Of a stretch of 64,000 nucleotides of DNA, positions 27,524 to 35,884 are shown piece after piece (positions within the stretch are counted from its first letter, which is position 1; each line of letters starts with the position of its first letter). The position numbers were made by a program, and so were the translations under genes. This DNA is from Psychrobacillus vulpis (GTDB taxonomy: Bacteria; Bacillota; Bacilli; Bacillales_A; Planococcaceae): the NCBI RefSeq assembly GCF_006861825.1, contig NZ_VDGI01000020.1, forward strand, positions 684 to 64,683. Direction: 5' to 3'. The notes below the pieces were generated by a model. It saw only the letters and a list, made by a program, of their open reading frames with translations. It was not told the DNA's origin and did no database searches.

Positions 27524-27688
27524 CTAGTTAGCTCCTCCTCTTTCGTCCACATGATGATTATGTTGTCCATCTTTTACACGAAGTTCTTTCTTCTCGACAT
27601 CGGTTAATTTTTGTGGGTCATTAAACTTCTCACTAACACCTTTAGAATTACTTGCGTTATGAGCAGAAGAATTCATATTATTTTTCAA
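27524..27688 (-). CDS. Small hydrophilic protein, 54 aa
   Basis: A short reading frame starting with TTG at 27688, eight bases after a good AGGAGG site, and ending in TAG at 27524. The protein is very polar: an Asn/Ser-rich N-terminus, a central KFNDPQKLTDVEKKEL segment that could be one helix, then HNHHVDERGG at the C-terminus. It has no cysteine, signal peptide or membrane segment. I do not recognise it. Size and composition recall minor spore or stress proteins of Bacillales, but no family signature is seen. The strong ribosome site, rather than the length, is the reason to annotate it. Confidence 0.55.
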   Translation of the reverse strand: MKNNMNSSAHNASNSKGVSEKFNDPQKLTDVEKKELRVKDGQHNHHVDERGGAN

Positions 27689-27908
27689 CTTTGTTTCCTC
27701 CTAATTTTGTTTTTTCAATTCGTAGTATTTACTTAGAATGGTGAAATAGTCATGAACTTATTAAAAAAATTAAATATTTCTCAAATTAGATGAAAAATGA
27801 GTAAGAAATAGTATAGAATAATAAAGATAAACTAAAATCCAACAATTCATGTTTAAAAATATATGATACAAACTTTTATTAATTAATATGGTCAAGGGGC
27901 TGTTCGTA

Positions 27909-28157
27909 GTGAATTCAACTAAATATGTATTAGATCGATTTGATGACTTTTTTGTTGTGCTTTTTGAAAAGGATAATAAAGCAAACAAACTAGTCATTTT
28001 AAAAGATAAATTTACGATAGATGCAAAAGAAGGGGACTTGTTAGAAGTTCAAGTAAATCAAAATAAATCTGGATATGATTTTAAATTATTGAAAGACGAA
28101 ACAGATGTTACAAGACAAAGATTACTCGACTTAATCGAAAGTATGAATAAAGAATAA
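27909..28157 (+). CDS. DUF3006 protein
   Basis: An 82-aa protein beginning TKYVLDRFDDFFVVLFE and continuing with a short stretch up to GDLLEVQVNQNKSG, the pattern of the DUF3006 family (small beta-rich proteins, often near metallo-hydrolases, function unknown). The GTG at 27909 behind AAGGGG with nine bases spacing is chosen. An in-frame ATG at 27888 lacks a ribosome site and its extension is not typical of the family. It is followed at 28188-28216 by a hairpin. Unlinked to its neighbours as far as can be seen. Confidence 0.7.
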   Translation: MNSTKYVLDRFDDFFVVLFEKDNKANKLVILKDKFTIDAKEGDLLEVQVNQNKSGYDFKLLKDETDVTRQRLLDLIESMNKE

Positions 28158-28187
28158 AGATAGTATGGAGAATTCTATTTATAATTC

Positions 28188-28225
28188 GCCTTGATAATAG
28201 TTCATGTTATCAAGGCTTGAGCGCA
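28188..28225 (+). terminator. Possible terminator after the DUF3006 gene
   Basis: 10-bp stem GCCTTGATAA / TTATCAAGGC. The T tract is delayed and interrupted. Confidence 0.45.
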
Positions 28226-28405
28226 TCTTTTTATCCTCCAATATTCCTTTTTTAGACTGCTTCATAAGTTCAAAAATCCTCCATTATTAAGTCATTCTCG
28301 AATTTATTTCTAGACCAATAATCCGAATCCATCACTAAATAATCTTATGAAGGGTTCTCTTCTTTTTTGTCGAATAACAAATGATAAAGAGAGGAGATTA
28401 TTTTT

Positions 28406-29224
28406 GTGAATTGTTTAGTGACAAAGGGGAGCATCCATTATAAAGTTTTTGGAACAGGACACCCTATTTTAATTTTACATTCGATGGGAACTGATTTCCG
28501 ATCTATGTCATCATGGATTGAACCTATTTTTGAAAACGTTCCAGGATTTCAACGAATTTATATAGATTTACCTGCTCATGGTGAAAGTGATATTAATGAA
28601 AGTTTTAACTCTTCTGATGATATGCTTTTGAACATATTAGATTTTATTGACAAAACGATTACAAATCAAATGTTTTCACTCATAGGGTTTTCATATGGGG
28701 GATACTTAGCTCAAGGTATTTTGCATTCTAAAAAGTCAAGTATACGAAGTATTTGTTTACTTGCTACATCACTTCATCTTAAGGAAAGAAAACTTCCACA
28801 AAAGATTGTAATTAATAAGAATGAAGCCTTGTTAAGTGGATTGGAGCATGATATAAAAATTGCAATTGAAACACTAATGAATTATCAAGATGAAGAGCAT
28901 ATTAAATGTTTTTTAAGCGAAATTCAGCCTGGGCGAGTATTAGCTAATAAGAATTTTTTACTTTCAAATTGGAGAGAAAATGGATATTCTCTTTCGGAAG
29001 AACCATTCCATAATGTTAAAGAAATTTCTCAGACCGCTCTAATTATTTTGGGGAAACAAGACGCAATTTGTGGTTATGAAGATCATTTTTTTCTACTTAA
29101 AAAATTTTCAAAAGCAACATTTGCAATTCTAGATCATGCTGGTCACATGCTTCAAATCGAAAAACGTGAATTAGTGCAAAGTTTAATGAAGGATTGGTTA
29201 ACAAGAACAATTCAATCAACTTAA
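28406..29224 (+). CDS. Alpha/beta-hydrolase
   Basis: A 272-aa protein of the alpha/beta-hydrolase fold. The nucleophile elbow GFSYGG puts the serine at residue 96. The oxyanion strand ILILHSMGTD is near the N-terminus, an acid is likely in GKQDAI, and the catalytic histidine is His247 in DHAGHM. It belongs to the large group of small esterases, C-C hydrolases and haloperoxidase-like enzymes; the substrate cannot be named. The start is a GTG behind GAGGAGA. It is 73 bases ahead of the VOC protein gene in the same direction and may share a transcript. Confidence 0.8.
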   Translation: MNCLVTKGSIHYKVFGTGHPILILHSMGTDFRSMSSWIEPIFENVPGFQRIYIDLPAHGESDINESFNSSDDMLLNILDFIDKTITNQMFSLIGFSYGGYLAQGILHSKKSSIRSICLLATSLHLKERKLPQKIVINKNEALLSGLEHDIKIAIETLMNYQDEEHIKCFLSEIQPGRVLANKNFLLSNWRENGYSLSEEPFHNVKEISQTALIILGKQDAICGYEDHFFLLKKFSKATFAILDHAGHMLQIEKRELVQSLMKDWLTRTIQST

Positions 29225-29297
29225 AAAAGGATATTTATTTTACAATAGAGAAATAATATGTTAGTTACTATTATTTTTCTTAATGAGGGGAATGAGG

Positions 29298-29681
29298 ATG
29301 ATAGAAGCTTCCGTACACAATAAAATCATTAATGGGAAGGTAGTCCTTTGGCATTATGTGGAGGATTTATCTAATGCGGTTGAATGGTACTCCAATATTT
29401 TAGGTATGAAGCCGACAAGTAATATTGATGTTGCTTATTTTTTTAACATTAATGAAAATACAAAGTTGGCAATTAGTAATCGCTTTAAGGTAAGTGAAAG
29501 TCTACCGAAAAGCGCTACTTTAGACTTGCAAAGTGATGATATATTTGAAACACACCGAATACTAAAGGAAAAAGGTGTTCAAGTAGAAAAAATAGAAAAC
29601 CCTATATTTAACTATCATGAGTTCTATTTTAGCGATTTGGAAAATAATCAAATTCGAGTACATGGTTTTGTGAAAGAATAA
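29298..29681 (+). CDS. VOC-superfamily (glyoxalase-like) protein
   Basis: A 127-aa single vicinal-oxygen-chelate module: LWHYVEDLSNAVEWYSNILGMKP at the start, KLAISNRF in the middle and YHEFYFSDLENNQIRVHG at the end, the usual paired beta-alpha-beta-beta-beta pattern. It may be a metal-dependent dioxygenase or glyoxalase, or a binding/resistance protein; the ligand set is incomplete to the eye. Three in-frame ATG codons are available; the one at 29298 has the best spacing (seven) from GAGGGG. A terminator follows. It is not part of the aromatic cluster further right. Confidence 0.75.
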   Translation: MIEASVHNKIINGKVVLWHYVEDLSNAVEWYSNILGMKPTSNIDVAYFFNINENTKLAISNRFKVSESLPKSATLDLQSDDIFETHRILKEKGVQVEKIENPIFNYHEFYFSDLENNQIRVHGFVKE

Positions 29682-29699
29682 ACAATTACTCTGTTTCAA

Positions 29700-29736
29700 A
29701 GCGACCTTCTCTTAAAAGAGTCGGTCGCATTTTTTG
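29700..29736 (+). terminator. Intrinsic terminator after the VOC gene
   Basis: Stem GCGACC-TTCTCTT / AAGAG-TCGGTCGC followed by ATTTTTT. Confidence 0.75.
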
Positions 29737-29753
29737 AATGAATAATCTTATTC

Positions 29754-30623
29754 TTAGTTTGGTTCTACGTGAACGTGTACATCATAAACACCATATTTAT
29801 CAATCATGACGTTCTCAACAAGTGTTGCTATATCATGGGCTTCTCTAACATCTAGTGTAGAGTTAACAAGTAAAACAACATCAATCACTTCATTATTGCC
29901 ATAGTTTCTTCCTTTAATTTCTTTTATTCCTTTAACACCTTCAATATTGATAATGATATTACGATACATCTCTATTTTATCTACATCAAATCCATCTGAT
30001 AGTTCATGTGATGCTTCTTTAAATATATCCCAAGCAGTTTTACATATTAATAGTCCAACGACGATTGCTGTTAAAGTATCGAGCCAAGGCATATTTAGTT
30101 GAGAACCGAATATACCTACTGCTGTTCCTATACTTACCCATGCGTCTGAAATATTGTCTTTGGCGGCTGCCATTACTGCTTTACTATTAATTTGTTTAGC
30201 TAATTTTTTATTATAGCGATAAACGAAATACATAATAATCGATGAAAATAGACCGACATATGCTGCGAGAATATTCGGTGTTTCTTTTCCTCCTTGAAAG
30301 ATGGAGCTAACGGCATCATTCAATACTTGAATACCAACTGCTAACATAATAAAAGAAGCAATCATTGATGCAATCGTTTCACTTTTCCAATGCCCATATC
30401 CGTGATCTTTATCAGGTGGTTTCTGTGATAGACGAAGTCCTATTAGTACTGCAATAGATGCGATTATATCTGTTGTATTATTTAGACCATCAGCCCTTAA
30501 AGCTGCTGAATCACTCATATAGCCAATCGTCAACTTTAGAATAGAAAGAAATACGTAAGCAATGATACTAATTAATGCTCCACGTTCGCCTAATTTTAAA
30601 TTATTATATTTTTGGTTTTCCAT
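29754..30623 (-). CDS. Cation diffusion facilitator (CDF) transporter
   Basis: A 289-aa inner-membrane proton-coupled metal exporter with six membrane helices. The transmembrane binding site appears as the acidic residue of SAALRADGLNNTTD in helix 2 and the SDAWVS segment in helix 5. The HGYGHWK loop is typical of the family. The C-terminal cytoplasmic metal-sensing ferredoxin-like domain spans about residues 205-289 with VDVVLLVNSTLDVREAHD and YDVHVHVEPN. Zinc, cobalt, manganese or iron are possible. The ATG follows GGAGGAAT. An intrinsic-terminator hairpin lies in its own leader (30719-30747), which may attenuate expression. Confidence 0.9.
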   Translation of the reverse strand: MENQKYNNLKLGERGALISIIAYVFLSILKLTIGYMSDSAALRADGLNNTTDIIASIAVLIGLRLSQKPPDKDHGYGHWKSETIASMIASFIMLAVGIQVLNDAVSSIFQGGKETPNILAAYVGLFSSIIMYFVYRYNKKLAKQINSKAVMAAAKDNISDAWVSIGTAVGIFGSQLNMPWLDTLTAIVVGLLICKTAWDIFKEASHELSDGFDVDKIEMYRNIIINIEGVKGIKEIKGRNYGNNEVIDVVLLVNSTLDVREAHDIATLVENVMIDKYGVYDVHVHVEPN

Positions 30624-30718
30624 CTCGATTCCTCCAACAAAACTTGAACAGGTTACAAAATAAGTCCATAAAGCATAAAAATTTCATAATGCTAGAACTC
30701 TTTCCTGAGAGAAACAAA

Positions 30719-30747
30719 AAACCTCGACTGATTTTCAGTCGAGGTTT
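30719..30747 (-). terminator. Intrinsic terminator upstream of the CDF gene (minus strand)
   Basis: 13-bp stem on CCTCGACTGA / TCAGTCGAGG. On the minus strand it is followed by TTTTTTG. It sits 96 bases before the CDF start codon and about 185 bases after the end of the spore-germination gene, so it is either the latter's terminator or an attenuator. Confidence 0.7.
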
Positions 30748-30931
30748 GTATATTTTTTAAAATATTCCATTTTTAATAATAGTTGATTCATATTTATCAC
30801 TCTCAAGTTTTAGTTATCTTTCTATTTTAGCATGTATCTGCTGAATTTGTAATGGGGTAATAAGAAATAATAAAAAGTATTACCGGCTCAGCATGCAGGA
30901 CGGGCTTTTTATTCTTGTAAAATAGCTTCTT

Positions 30932-32029
30932 TTACTTTTGACTGAATAATGTTCGAATTTTATTCACTACTAACAATAGTATGGGAAGAAAAACTCCAAA
31001 GATAATGGCAAGAGAAGGCCAAGTTTCCTTGTTATATAAAGCAGATTGTATTACGTTTGGATGAGCTATTAGTGATATTCCAACTAATATCAATCCTAGC
31101 GGTAAAATAAGAGAACGATAATCTTTAAGGTTGAGTATTTGTGCCAAGCCTACTACAGATGCATAAAAATAGACCGTAACTCTAATATAAATAGTAATAA
31201 TCCATAAAAAAGCCATAATAACTTCGATTCTCTTTAAAAAATTTCCTATATTTATTCTCTTTGCTAACTCATAACTAGGGTATCTCTCGCGTGAAGTAGA
31301 ATCAGCGCCTAGAACCAAAATAGATAAAGTAATTATCGTTATTAAGACAATTCCCCCCATTATGGTGCCTAAATAAAATGCTTTATGTGGACCCTTCTGT
31401 TCGTTAATGGAAACAGGGTAAAGCATTAGTAAAATAATCATAGGAAAAGAAAAACCGCTAATAAAAAACAAAGTACTGAATATTAAAGATTTTGCTTTGA
31501 CTTCAAATAGAGGCTGTATATTTTTAAAATCTATTTGAGGTGAAATAAAAATGACGAAAATAATAAACAAAAGAACAAAGAAAAGAAATAGAATTTCTGT
31601 GGAACGAATAAAAGTTTCTAACCCTAAGTAACACCCATAGACGATAATGAGGGCAAAAAGTATATTAAATGCAACTGCAGGTGTTTGTGGCATAATTTCA
31701 GATCGCATAAAATTTTCAACAAAATATAATAACTCAGATGCGGATAAAAAGGTAAATAATACAAAAAATACTGACACAGTCTTTCCAATCCATTTTCCTA
31801 ATATCTTCTCATTAATTTCTACTAAAGACATGTTTGGGGCAATATTTCCAGTGCTAATGTACAATTTCACTAGTAATAAACTTATTACCACTCCTATGGT
31901 TGCAGTCATCCAAGCTCCTTGTTTAACATCTGCTGCAATATCTGATGGTACAACTAATATAGCTGTTCCAATAGAAAATAGAATAACTAATATTGTAAAT
32001 TGACGAACACTAATGACGAACTTTCCCAC
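30932..32029 (-). CDS. GerAB-type spore germination permease
   Basis: A 365-aa membrane protein with about ten hydrophobic helices, of the GerAB/GerKB (APC superfamily) type, the germinant-binding B subunit of spore nutrient receptors. Typical stretches are VISVRQFTILVILFSIGTAIL at the N-terminus and SLVEINEKILGKWIGK near residue 75. The start is GTG with a weak ribosome site. The A and C subunits that normally accompany it are not in the window; only the small two-helix protein gene lies immediately upstream, so the locus is either a reduced receptor or a leftover. The resident membrane is the inner spore membrane by analogy. Confidence 0.85.
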   Translation of the reverse strand: MGKFVISVRQFTILVILFSIGTAILVVPSDIAADVKQGAWMTATIGVVISLLLVKLYISTGNIAPNMSLVEINEKILGKWIGKTVSVFFVLFTFLSASELLYFVENFMRSEIMPQTPAVAFNILFALIIVYGCYLGLETFIRSTEILFLFFVLLFIIFVIFISPQIDFKNIQPLFEVKAKSLIFSTLFFISGFSFPMIILLMLYPVSINEQKGPHKAFYLGTIMGGIVLITIITLSILVLGADSTSRERYPSYELAKRINIGNFLKRIEVIMAFLWIITIYIRVTVYFYASVVGLAQILNLKDYRSLILPLGLILVGISLIAHPNVIQSALYNKETWPSLAIIFGVFLPILLLVVNKIRTLFSQK

Positions 32030-32093
32030 AATTCTCTAGCCTCTTTTTTGGTTAAATTATTTATTAACTCACTAGAATTAAAAAAAAAAATTT

Positions 32094-32327
32094 CTAACTT
32101 AATGTATTGTTGATCAAATTGCTTAAAGGTTTAAGAACAAAGGTAATATATTTATAGGGACTGGTTAACTTGATATCAAAAGCAATTGCTAAACATAGAC
32201 CTGTACCTAATAATAATAAAATAGAAAAGGTCCATGTCTCTCTCTTGTAATTTTTTTTCAAAAGATTTGGTACTTCAATAAAAATAATTGCCACTACTAC
32301 AACTAATATTCCAATACTAATAACCAG
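32094..32327 (-). CDS. Two-helix membrane protein of the germination locus, probable CTG start
   Basis: A small protein of 77 aa if it begins at the CTG at 32327. AAAGGAG lies nine bases upstream of that codon. This start gives a complete first helix (VISIGILVVVVAIIF) in addition to the second (FSILLLLGTGLCLAIAF). An in-frame GTG at 32294 lacks a ribosome site and truncates helix 1. It lies 64 bases upstream of the GerAB-like gene. Small two-helix D subunits accompany some ger operons in Bacillus, which is the likely identity. The final tail after helix 2 is about 28 residues. Confidence 0.6.
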   Translation of the reverse strand: MVISIGILVVVVAIIFIEVPNLLKKNYKRETWTFSILLLLGTGLCLAIAFDIKLTSPYKYITFVLKPLSNLINNTLS

Positions 32328-32646
32328 CGGGAACTACTCCTTTACATTATGTAGAATAAAAATCTACATAAGCCCTAAATCACGTTTAATATATTTAGGG
32401 GAACTATGTAATTTATATTTAGGTAATAAATTATATAATAAGCCTTTTTATTCATACTAACCAAAGATTATGGATTTTAATCTGCTACAGTGGTGTTGAA
32501 GCATTACTTTGAAGTTGTTGATGATTCTGGAGTGAAAACTAGAGGCGTATATCTCTACTATTTTAGGGGAAAATCAAAAAAAAACTAGAAACGTTGAACT
32601 AACAACATTTCTAGAGTTTTGTTTCTTGTCGTTTATGAAGCGACGG

Positions 32647-32667
32647 AATTAACGAGAGTAGAACTCA
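32647..32667. repeat. Left copy of the 21-bp rpsD-end direct repeat (att-like)
   Basis: Identical over 21 bases to 40341-40361, which is the stop codon and last codons of rpsD. Same orientation. The core reads TAACGAGAGTAGAACTC. It is read as a candidate attachment site. Between 32345 and 33278 no gene is supported; the stretch holds this repeat and the 68-bp repeat at 32902. Confidence 0.7.
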
Positions 32668-32901
32668 AAGAACTGATTCACAAGAGAAGGGTCAATATAC
32701 CGATGCTTGTTATTGGATTCAAGCTTTGAAAAATATATCATGAATATTTACTTAAAAAGAAGAGTAATCGCGACCACTTTTTATTGTAATTCCATATAAA
32801 TTTATGAACAGTTCTAATGCAAAATCCTTAGTTAAAGAGGGAATATAAGATGTATTCCTTCATATTTATTGCATTGAGTGATGGGCGGCATGATGTAATA
32901 A

Positions 32902-32969
32902 CAAAAAGCACCCTTTAAAAAGGTCCTTTTTTTGTGCAAATTATACTTACACATTACTGTACATACGCC
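32902..32969. repeat. Left copy of a 68-bp subterminal repeat with hairpin
   Basis: About 60 of 68 positions match 40123-40189 by eye, same orientation. It holds a terminator-like hairpin (AGCACC...AGGTCC, T run) followed by TGTACATACGCC. On the minus strand both copies can be read as the end of a frame (RRMYSNV stop / RRMYRNM stop) before the hairpin, perhaps a decayed integrase end. Confidence 0.65.
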
Positions 32970-33278
32970 TCTGTTACTTGTTTTGAATATCCCCAATGTT
33001 GATAATATACCTGCAGCCGGCTCCATGTAAAGCCTACCGCAAGCTGCTACGTCCTTGTCCATGAAAATGGCTCGCTTTTTCAGTCGTGAAATACAGCTGA
33101 TTTTACCAATTAAATTTATTTCATATACGTAAAAAGAATTACCTCTCCAAAGGTCTAAACTTTCATTTACAGAAGCACTGACTAATTGAATAAATGGTTC
33201 ATAGTCTCCAGTCGTAGATGCATGATACAGCTTAAATGAACTCCTCTATTGTAGATTTTTTAGAATACTTCTGTAAAA

Positions 33279-34055
33279 CTAAAATGAAAATTGAGAAGGA
33301 ATTTGTAAGGATATTTGATGAGAGGTTTCCACTAAAATAGATTTACAGCGCTCAAGCTCATCGCCTATTAACTGAACAGATGGTCCAAGGAGACCAATTG
33401 CAGCAATACACTTATTGTTTTTGTCTAAAATCGGTGCGCTGATACCATGAACCCCTGGATTCGTTTCTTCAAGTTCTACATGATAACCTTGTTCCAAAAT
33501 CGATTGTAACTGTTTCATAATTTCATTCACATTTGATACCGTTTTTTTAGTGTGTGAAGATATCGGTAAGTTTAGTAATCGCTCACGTTGTTCTTGTTCT
33601 GCATACGCCATAAAGATTTTACCGATTACCCCGTAATTCATACTTCTTCTTTGTCCCGTATAGGAAGAGTATTTTAATCCGACAGAATTTTCACAAGTAA
33701 ATACATAAATCATTGTATCGCCATCTGGCACAACCATCATTACCGTCTGTTGAGTTTTTTGCTGCATTTCAATTAATAATGGAACAGCAAGGGTTTTTAG
33801 ACTTGTAATGGAATTAAGGTTGCCAGCTAAATCTAAAAGCTTTAGTCCTAAAAAATATGTCGCTGTTTCTTTGTCATATCGTATTAAACCCCTTTTTTCT
33901 AATGTGTAGAGCATGCGGTATACCGTTGTTTTAGCTAGTTTTGTATGACTGACAATCTCATCAATGGAAAGATTACTAATCTCATTGTTAAAAGATTCTA
34001 GTATATCAATTGCACGATCAATTGATCGAATGGAATTCATTTTTACGTCACGCAA
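33279..34055 (-). CDS. IclR-family transcriptional regulator
   Basis: A 258-aa regulator. The N-terminal winged helix (residues about 8-70: SIRSIDRAIDILESF, LAKTTVYRMLYTLEKRGLIRYD) binds DNA. The C-terminal IclR effector domain (about 85-250: MNYGVIGKIFMAY, GVHGISAPILDKNNKCIAAIGLLGP) binds a small, often aromatic, ligand. Start: TTG at 34055 with AAGGGGCGG upstream; the ATG at 34040 has no ribosome site. It is divergent from the MFS transporter of the aromatic cluster and is therefore its probable regulator. Repeated TTTTATGGTG motifs in the intergenic region are operator candidates. Confidence 0.88.
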   Translation of the reverse strand: MRDVKMNSIRSIDRAIDILESFNNEISNLSIDEIVSHTKLAKTTVYRMLYTLEKRGLIRYDKETATYFLGLKLLDLAGNLNSITSLKTLAVPLLIEMQQKTQQTVMMVVPDGDTMIYVFTCENSVGLKYSSYTGQRRSMNYGVIGKIFMAYAEQEQRERLLNLPISSHTKKTVSNVNEIMKQLQSILEQGYHVELEETNPGVHGISAPILDKNNKCIAAIGLLGPSVQLIGDELERCKSILVETSHQISLQIPSQFSF

Positions 34056-34212
34056 TTACTTCCGCCCCTTTTCTAATCTATATAGTGAATTATAATTTTT
34101 TTTAAAAATTAGTCAACTTGAAGGGAGTCCTATCCTACTAGAAATGAAAAAAAATAATATAAAAAAATTTTAGTTTGACTATTCGGAAAATAATGTTAAC
34201 ATATTTTTAACA

Positions 34213-34248
34213 ATCCACCATAAGGTTTATTTAATCCGATAGGTGGAT
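34213..34248 (+). promoter_or_regulatory. Stem-loop element 1 upstream of the aromatic transporter
   Basis: 7-bp arms ATCCACC (34213-34219) and GGTGGAT (34242-34248) around a 22-base loop containing GGTTTATTTAATCC. The loop motif GGTTTNNTTAATCC recurs in element 2 (35818-35855) whose arms are different but again complementary. It is either a cis-acting RNA or a dyad operator. Confidence 0.6.
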
Positions 34249-34302
34249 TTTATGGTGCAGATAGGAGGTATGTTTAGTATTTTGTAAGCCACATTTTATG
34301 GT
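34248..34302. promoter_or_regulatory. Repeated TTTTATGGTG motifs, candidate operators
   Basis: TTTTATGGTG at 34248-34257 and 34293-34302; a related inverted CCACCATAAGG is at 34215-34225. The second copy forms the dyad CCACATTTTATGGTGG. Located between the divergent IclR and MFS genes. Confidence 0.4.
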
Positions 34303-34341
34303 GGAGAGAAATGTCTCGACAAAATGAAGGGGTGTAGGAAA

Positions 34342-35703
34342 ATGATCAAAAGAAATTACAGAAGTATTGTCGACAATACTAAATTTAAACCGTTTCATCT
34401 TACTATATTGTTGTGGTGTACATTTATTGTAATAGCGGAAGGTTATGATTTAGTCGTTTATGGATCAATTGTGCCTTACTTATTAGATGAATGGTCTCTA
34501 ACAACAGTAGAGGCGGGTGCAATGGGAAGTTATGGCTTGGTTGGTATGATGGTAGGTTCTATTATTTTAGGTATTTTAGCTGATAAGTTTGGGCGTAAAA
34601 ATATTGTGATTTTGAGTGTGATTATCTTCAGTATTTTTACAGGTCTATCTGGCTTTGCGGATAATCCTACTTTCTTTTCATGGTGTCGTTTCTTTGCGGG
34701 CGTTGGTATAGGCGGTGCCTTACCAAATGCAGTCGGACTTATGACGGATTATGCACCGAAAGTTCTACGGACAACATTAATCGCAATTGTTCTAACAGGA
34801 ATGCAGATTGGTGGTGTAATTGCACCACTTATTAGTATAAATTTGGCACCAACTTTTGGTTGGCAATTCGTCCTTTGGATTGGTGCATTGCCATTACTTG
34901 CTGTGCCATTTATGTTTAAATATTTACCAGAGTCCACAAGCTTCCTTGTGCTAAAGGGAGATACCGATCAATTAACAAAAACAATTCGTAAAATTGATAA
35001 TACCTATGTCTATCAAAATGAAGTAACAGCTAGTCCGGTCGCTGAAGAAAGCGCTGGGAATTCACCTTTAACTGTTTTCAAAGAGAAGCGTGGGGCTAAT
35101 ACGATTCTCTTTTGGGTCGCGTACTTCATGTGCTTATTCATGATTTATGGATTAAATACATGGTTACCGAAATTAATGATGGAATCAGGCTACGGATTAA
35201 ACTCTAGCTTGTCATTTTTAATTATTTTAAACGCAGCGGCTATAATCGGAACATTTTTATTTGGCCGAATTGCAGATAAATGGGACTCTAAAAAACTACT
35301 AGTAGTTCTTTTCTTATTAGGTGCAATTAGCTTAGCTTTATTAGGCTTTAAAAATGATGTAGTGATCATTTATATCCTTGTGGGACTTGCAGGAGCTTGT
35401 ACAATGGGGACACAGAATATTGCCAATGCATTTGTATCGCAGTATTATCCTGCAGCAATTCGTTCAACAGGTCTAGGAATGAGTAATGGTATAGGTCGGA
35501 TCGGCGGTATGACAGGTCCAATTATCGGAGGATTTTTATTATCTTGGAGTTTACCTGGTCCCATGAATTTCCTGGTTTTCGCTGCCGCTGGATTTATCGC
35601 AGCAGGAGCTTATTTTTTAGTGAAAGTACCTAAAAGTCAGGAAGAAACGTCACGCGTTGTAATTCCTAATTTGGAGATGGAGAGCACGGAATTCAAACAC
35701 TAA
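34342..35703 (+). CDS. MFS transporter, aromatic acid:H+ symporter type
   Basis: A 453-aa twelve-helix transporter. GYDLVVYGSIVPYLL in helix 1 and GILADKFGRKNIV between helices 2 and 3 are the signatures of the AAHS family (PcaK, BenK, MhbT), which import hydroxylated benzoates or phenylpropanoids with protons. FGRIADKWDSKK is the second-half equivalent. The ATG at 34342 is chosen, nine bases after AAGGGG. It is the first gene right of the IclR regulator and ends in its own terminator, so it is a separate unit from the enzymes. The exact substrate is unknown; the neighbours point to a monohydroxylated aromatic acid. Confidence 0.88.
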   Translation: MIKRNYRSIVDNTKFKPFHLTILLWCTFIVIAEGYDLVVYGSIVPYLLDEWSLTTVEAGAMGSYGLVGMMVGSIILGILADKFGRKNIVILSVIIFSIFTGLSGFADNPTFFSWCRFFAGVGIGGALPNAVGLMTDYAPKVLRTTLIAIVLTGMQIGGVIAPLISINLAPTFGWQFVLWIGALPLLAVPFMFKYLPESTSFLVLKGDTDQLTKTIRKIDNTYVYQNEVTASPVAEESAGNSPLTVFKEKRGANTILFWVAYFMCLFMIYGLNTWLPKLMMESGYGLNSSLSFLIILNAAAIIGTFLFGRIADKWDSKKLLVVLFLLGAISLALLGFKNDVVIIYILVGLAGACTMGTQNIANAFVSQYYPAAIRSTGLGMSNGIGRIGGMTGPIIGGFLLSWSLPGPMNFLVFAAAGFIAAGAYFLVKVPKSQEETSRVVIPNLEMESTEFKH

Positions 35704-35705
35704 AA

Positions 35706-35740
35706 AAAAGCACTATCGTTTTGGATAGTGCTTTCATTTG
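35706..35740 (+). terminator. Terminator after the MFS gene
   Basis: 10-bp stem AAGCACTATC / GATAGTGCTT followed by TCATTTG; moderate T content. Confidence 0.7.
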
Positions 35741-35817
35741 TCTTTCTTCAAGTCTATCAAAAAATCGGAAAATTTAAAACAATTAATTGAAAAACAAAAA
35801 ATGATGTGCTATCATAA

Positions 35818-35855
35818 AACTCACTAAGTGGTTTCGTTAATCCATCTAGTGAGTT
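35818..35855 (+). promoter_or_regulatory. Stem-loop element 2 upstream of the hydroxylase operon
   Basis: 9-bp arms AACTCACTA (35818-35826) and TAGTGAGTT (35847-35855) around a 20-base loop with GGTTTCGTTAATCC, the loop motif of element 1. It lies directly before the AGGAGG site of the hydroxylase gene, so it is well placed to affect translation or transcript initiation. Confidence 0.6.
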
Positions 35856-35884
35856 AAAAAGGTTAGTCGGTAGGAGGCTTATTG

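Noticed and set aside
32832-33062. 76-aa minus-strand ORF in the island border
   Set aside because: No ribosome site; it overlaps the 68-bp repeat and terminator-like hairpin. At best it is gene debris.
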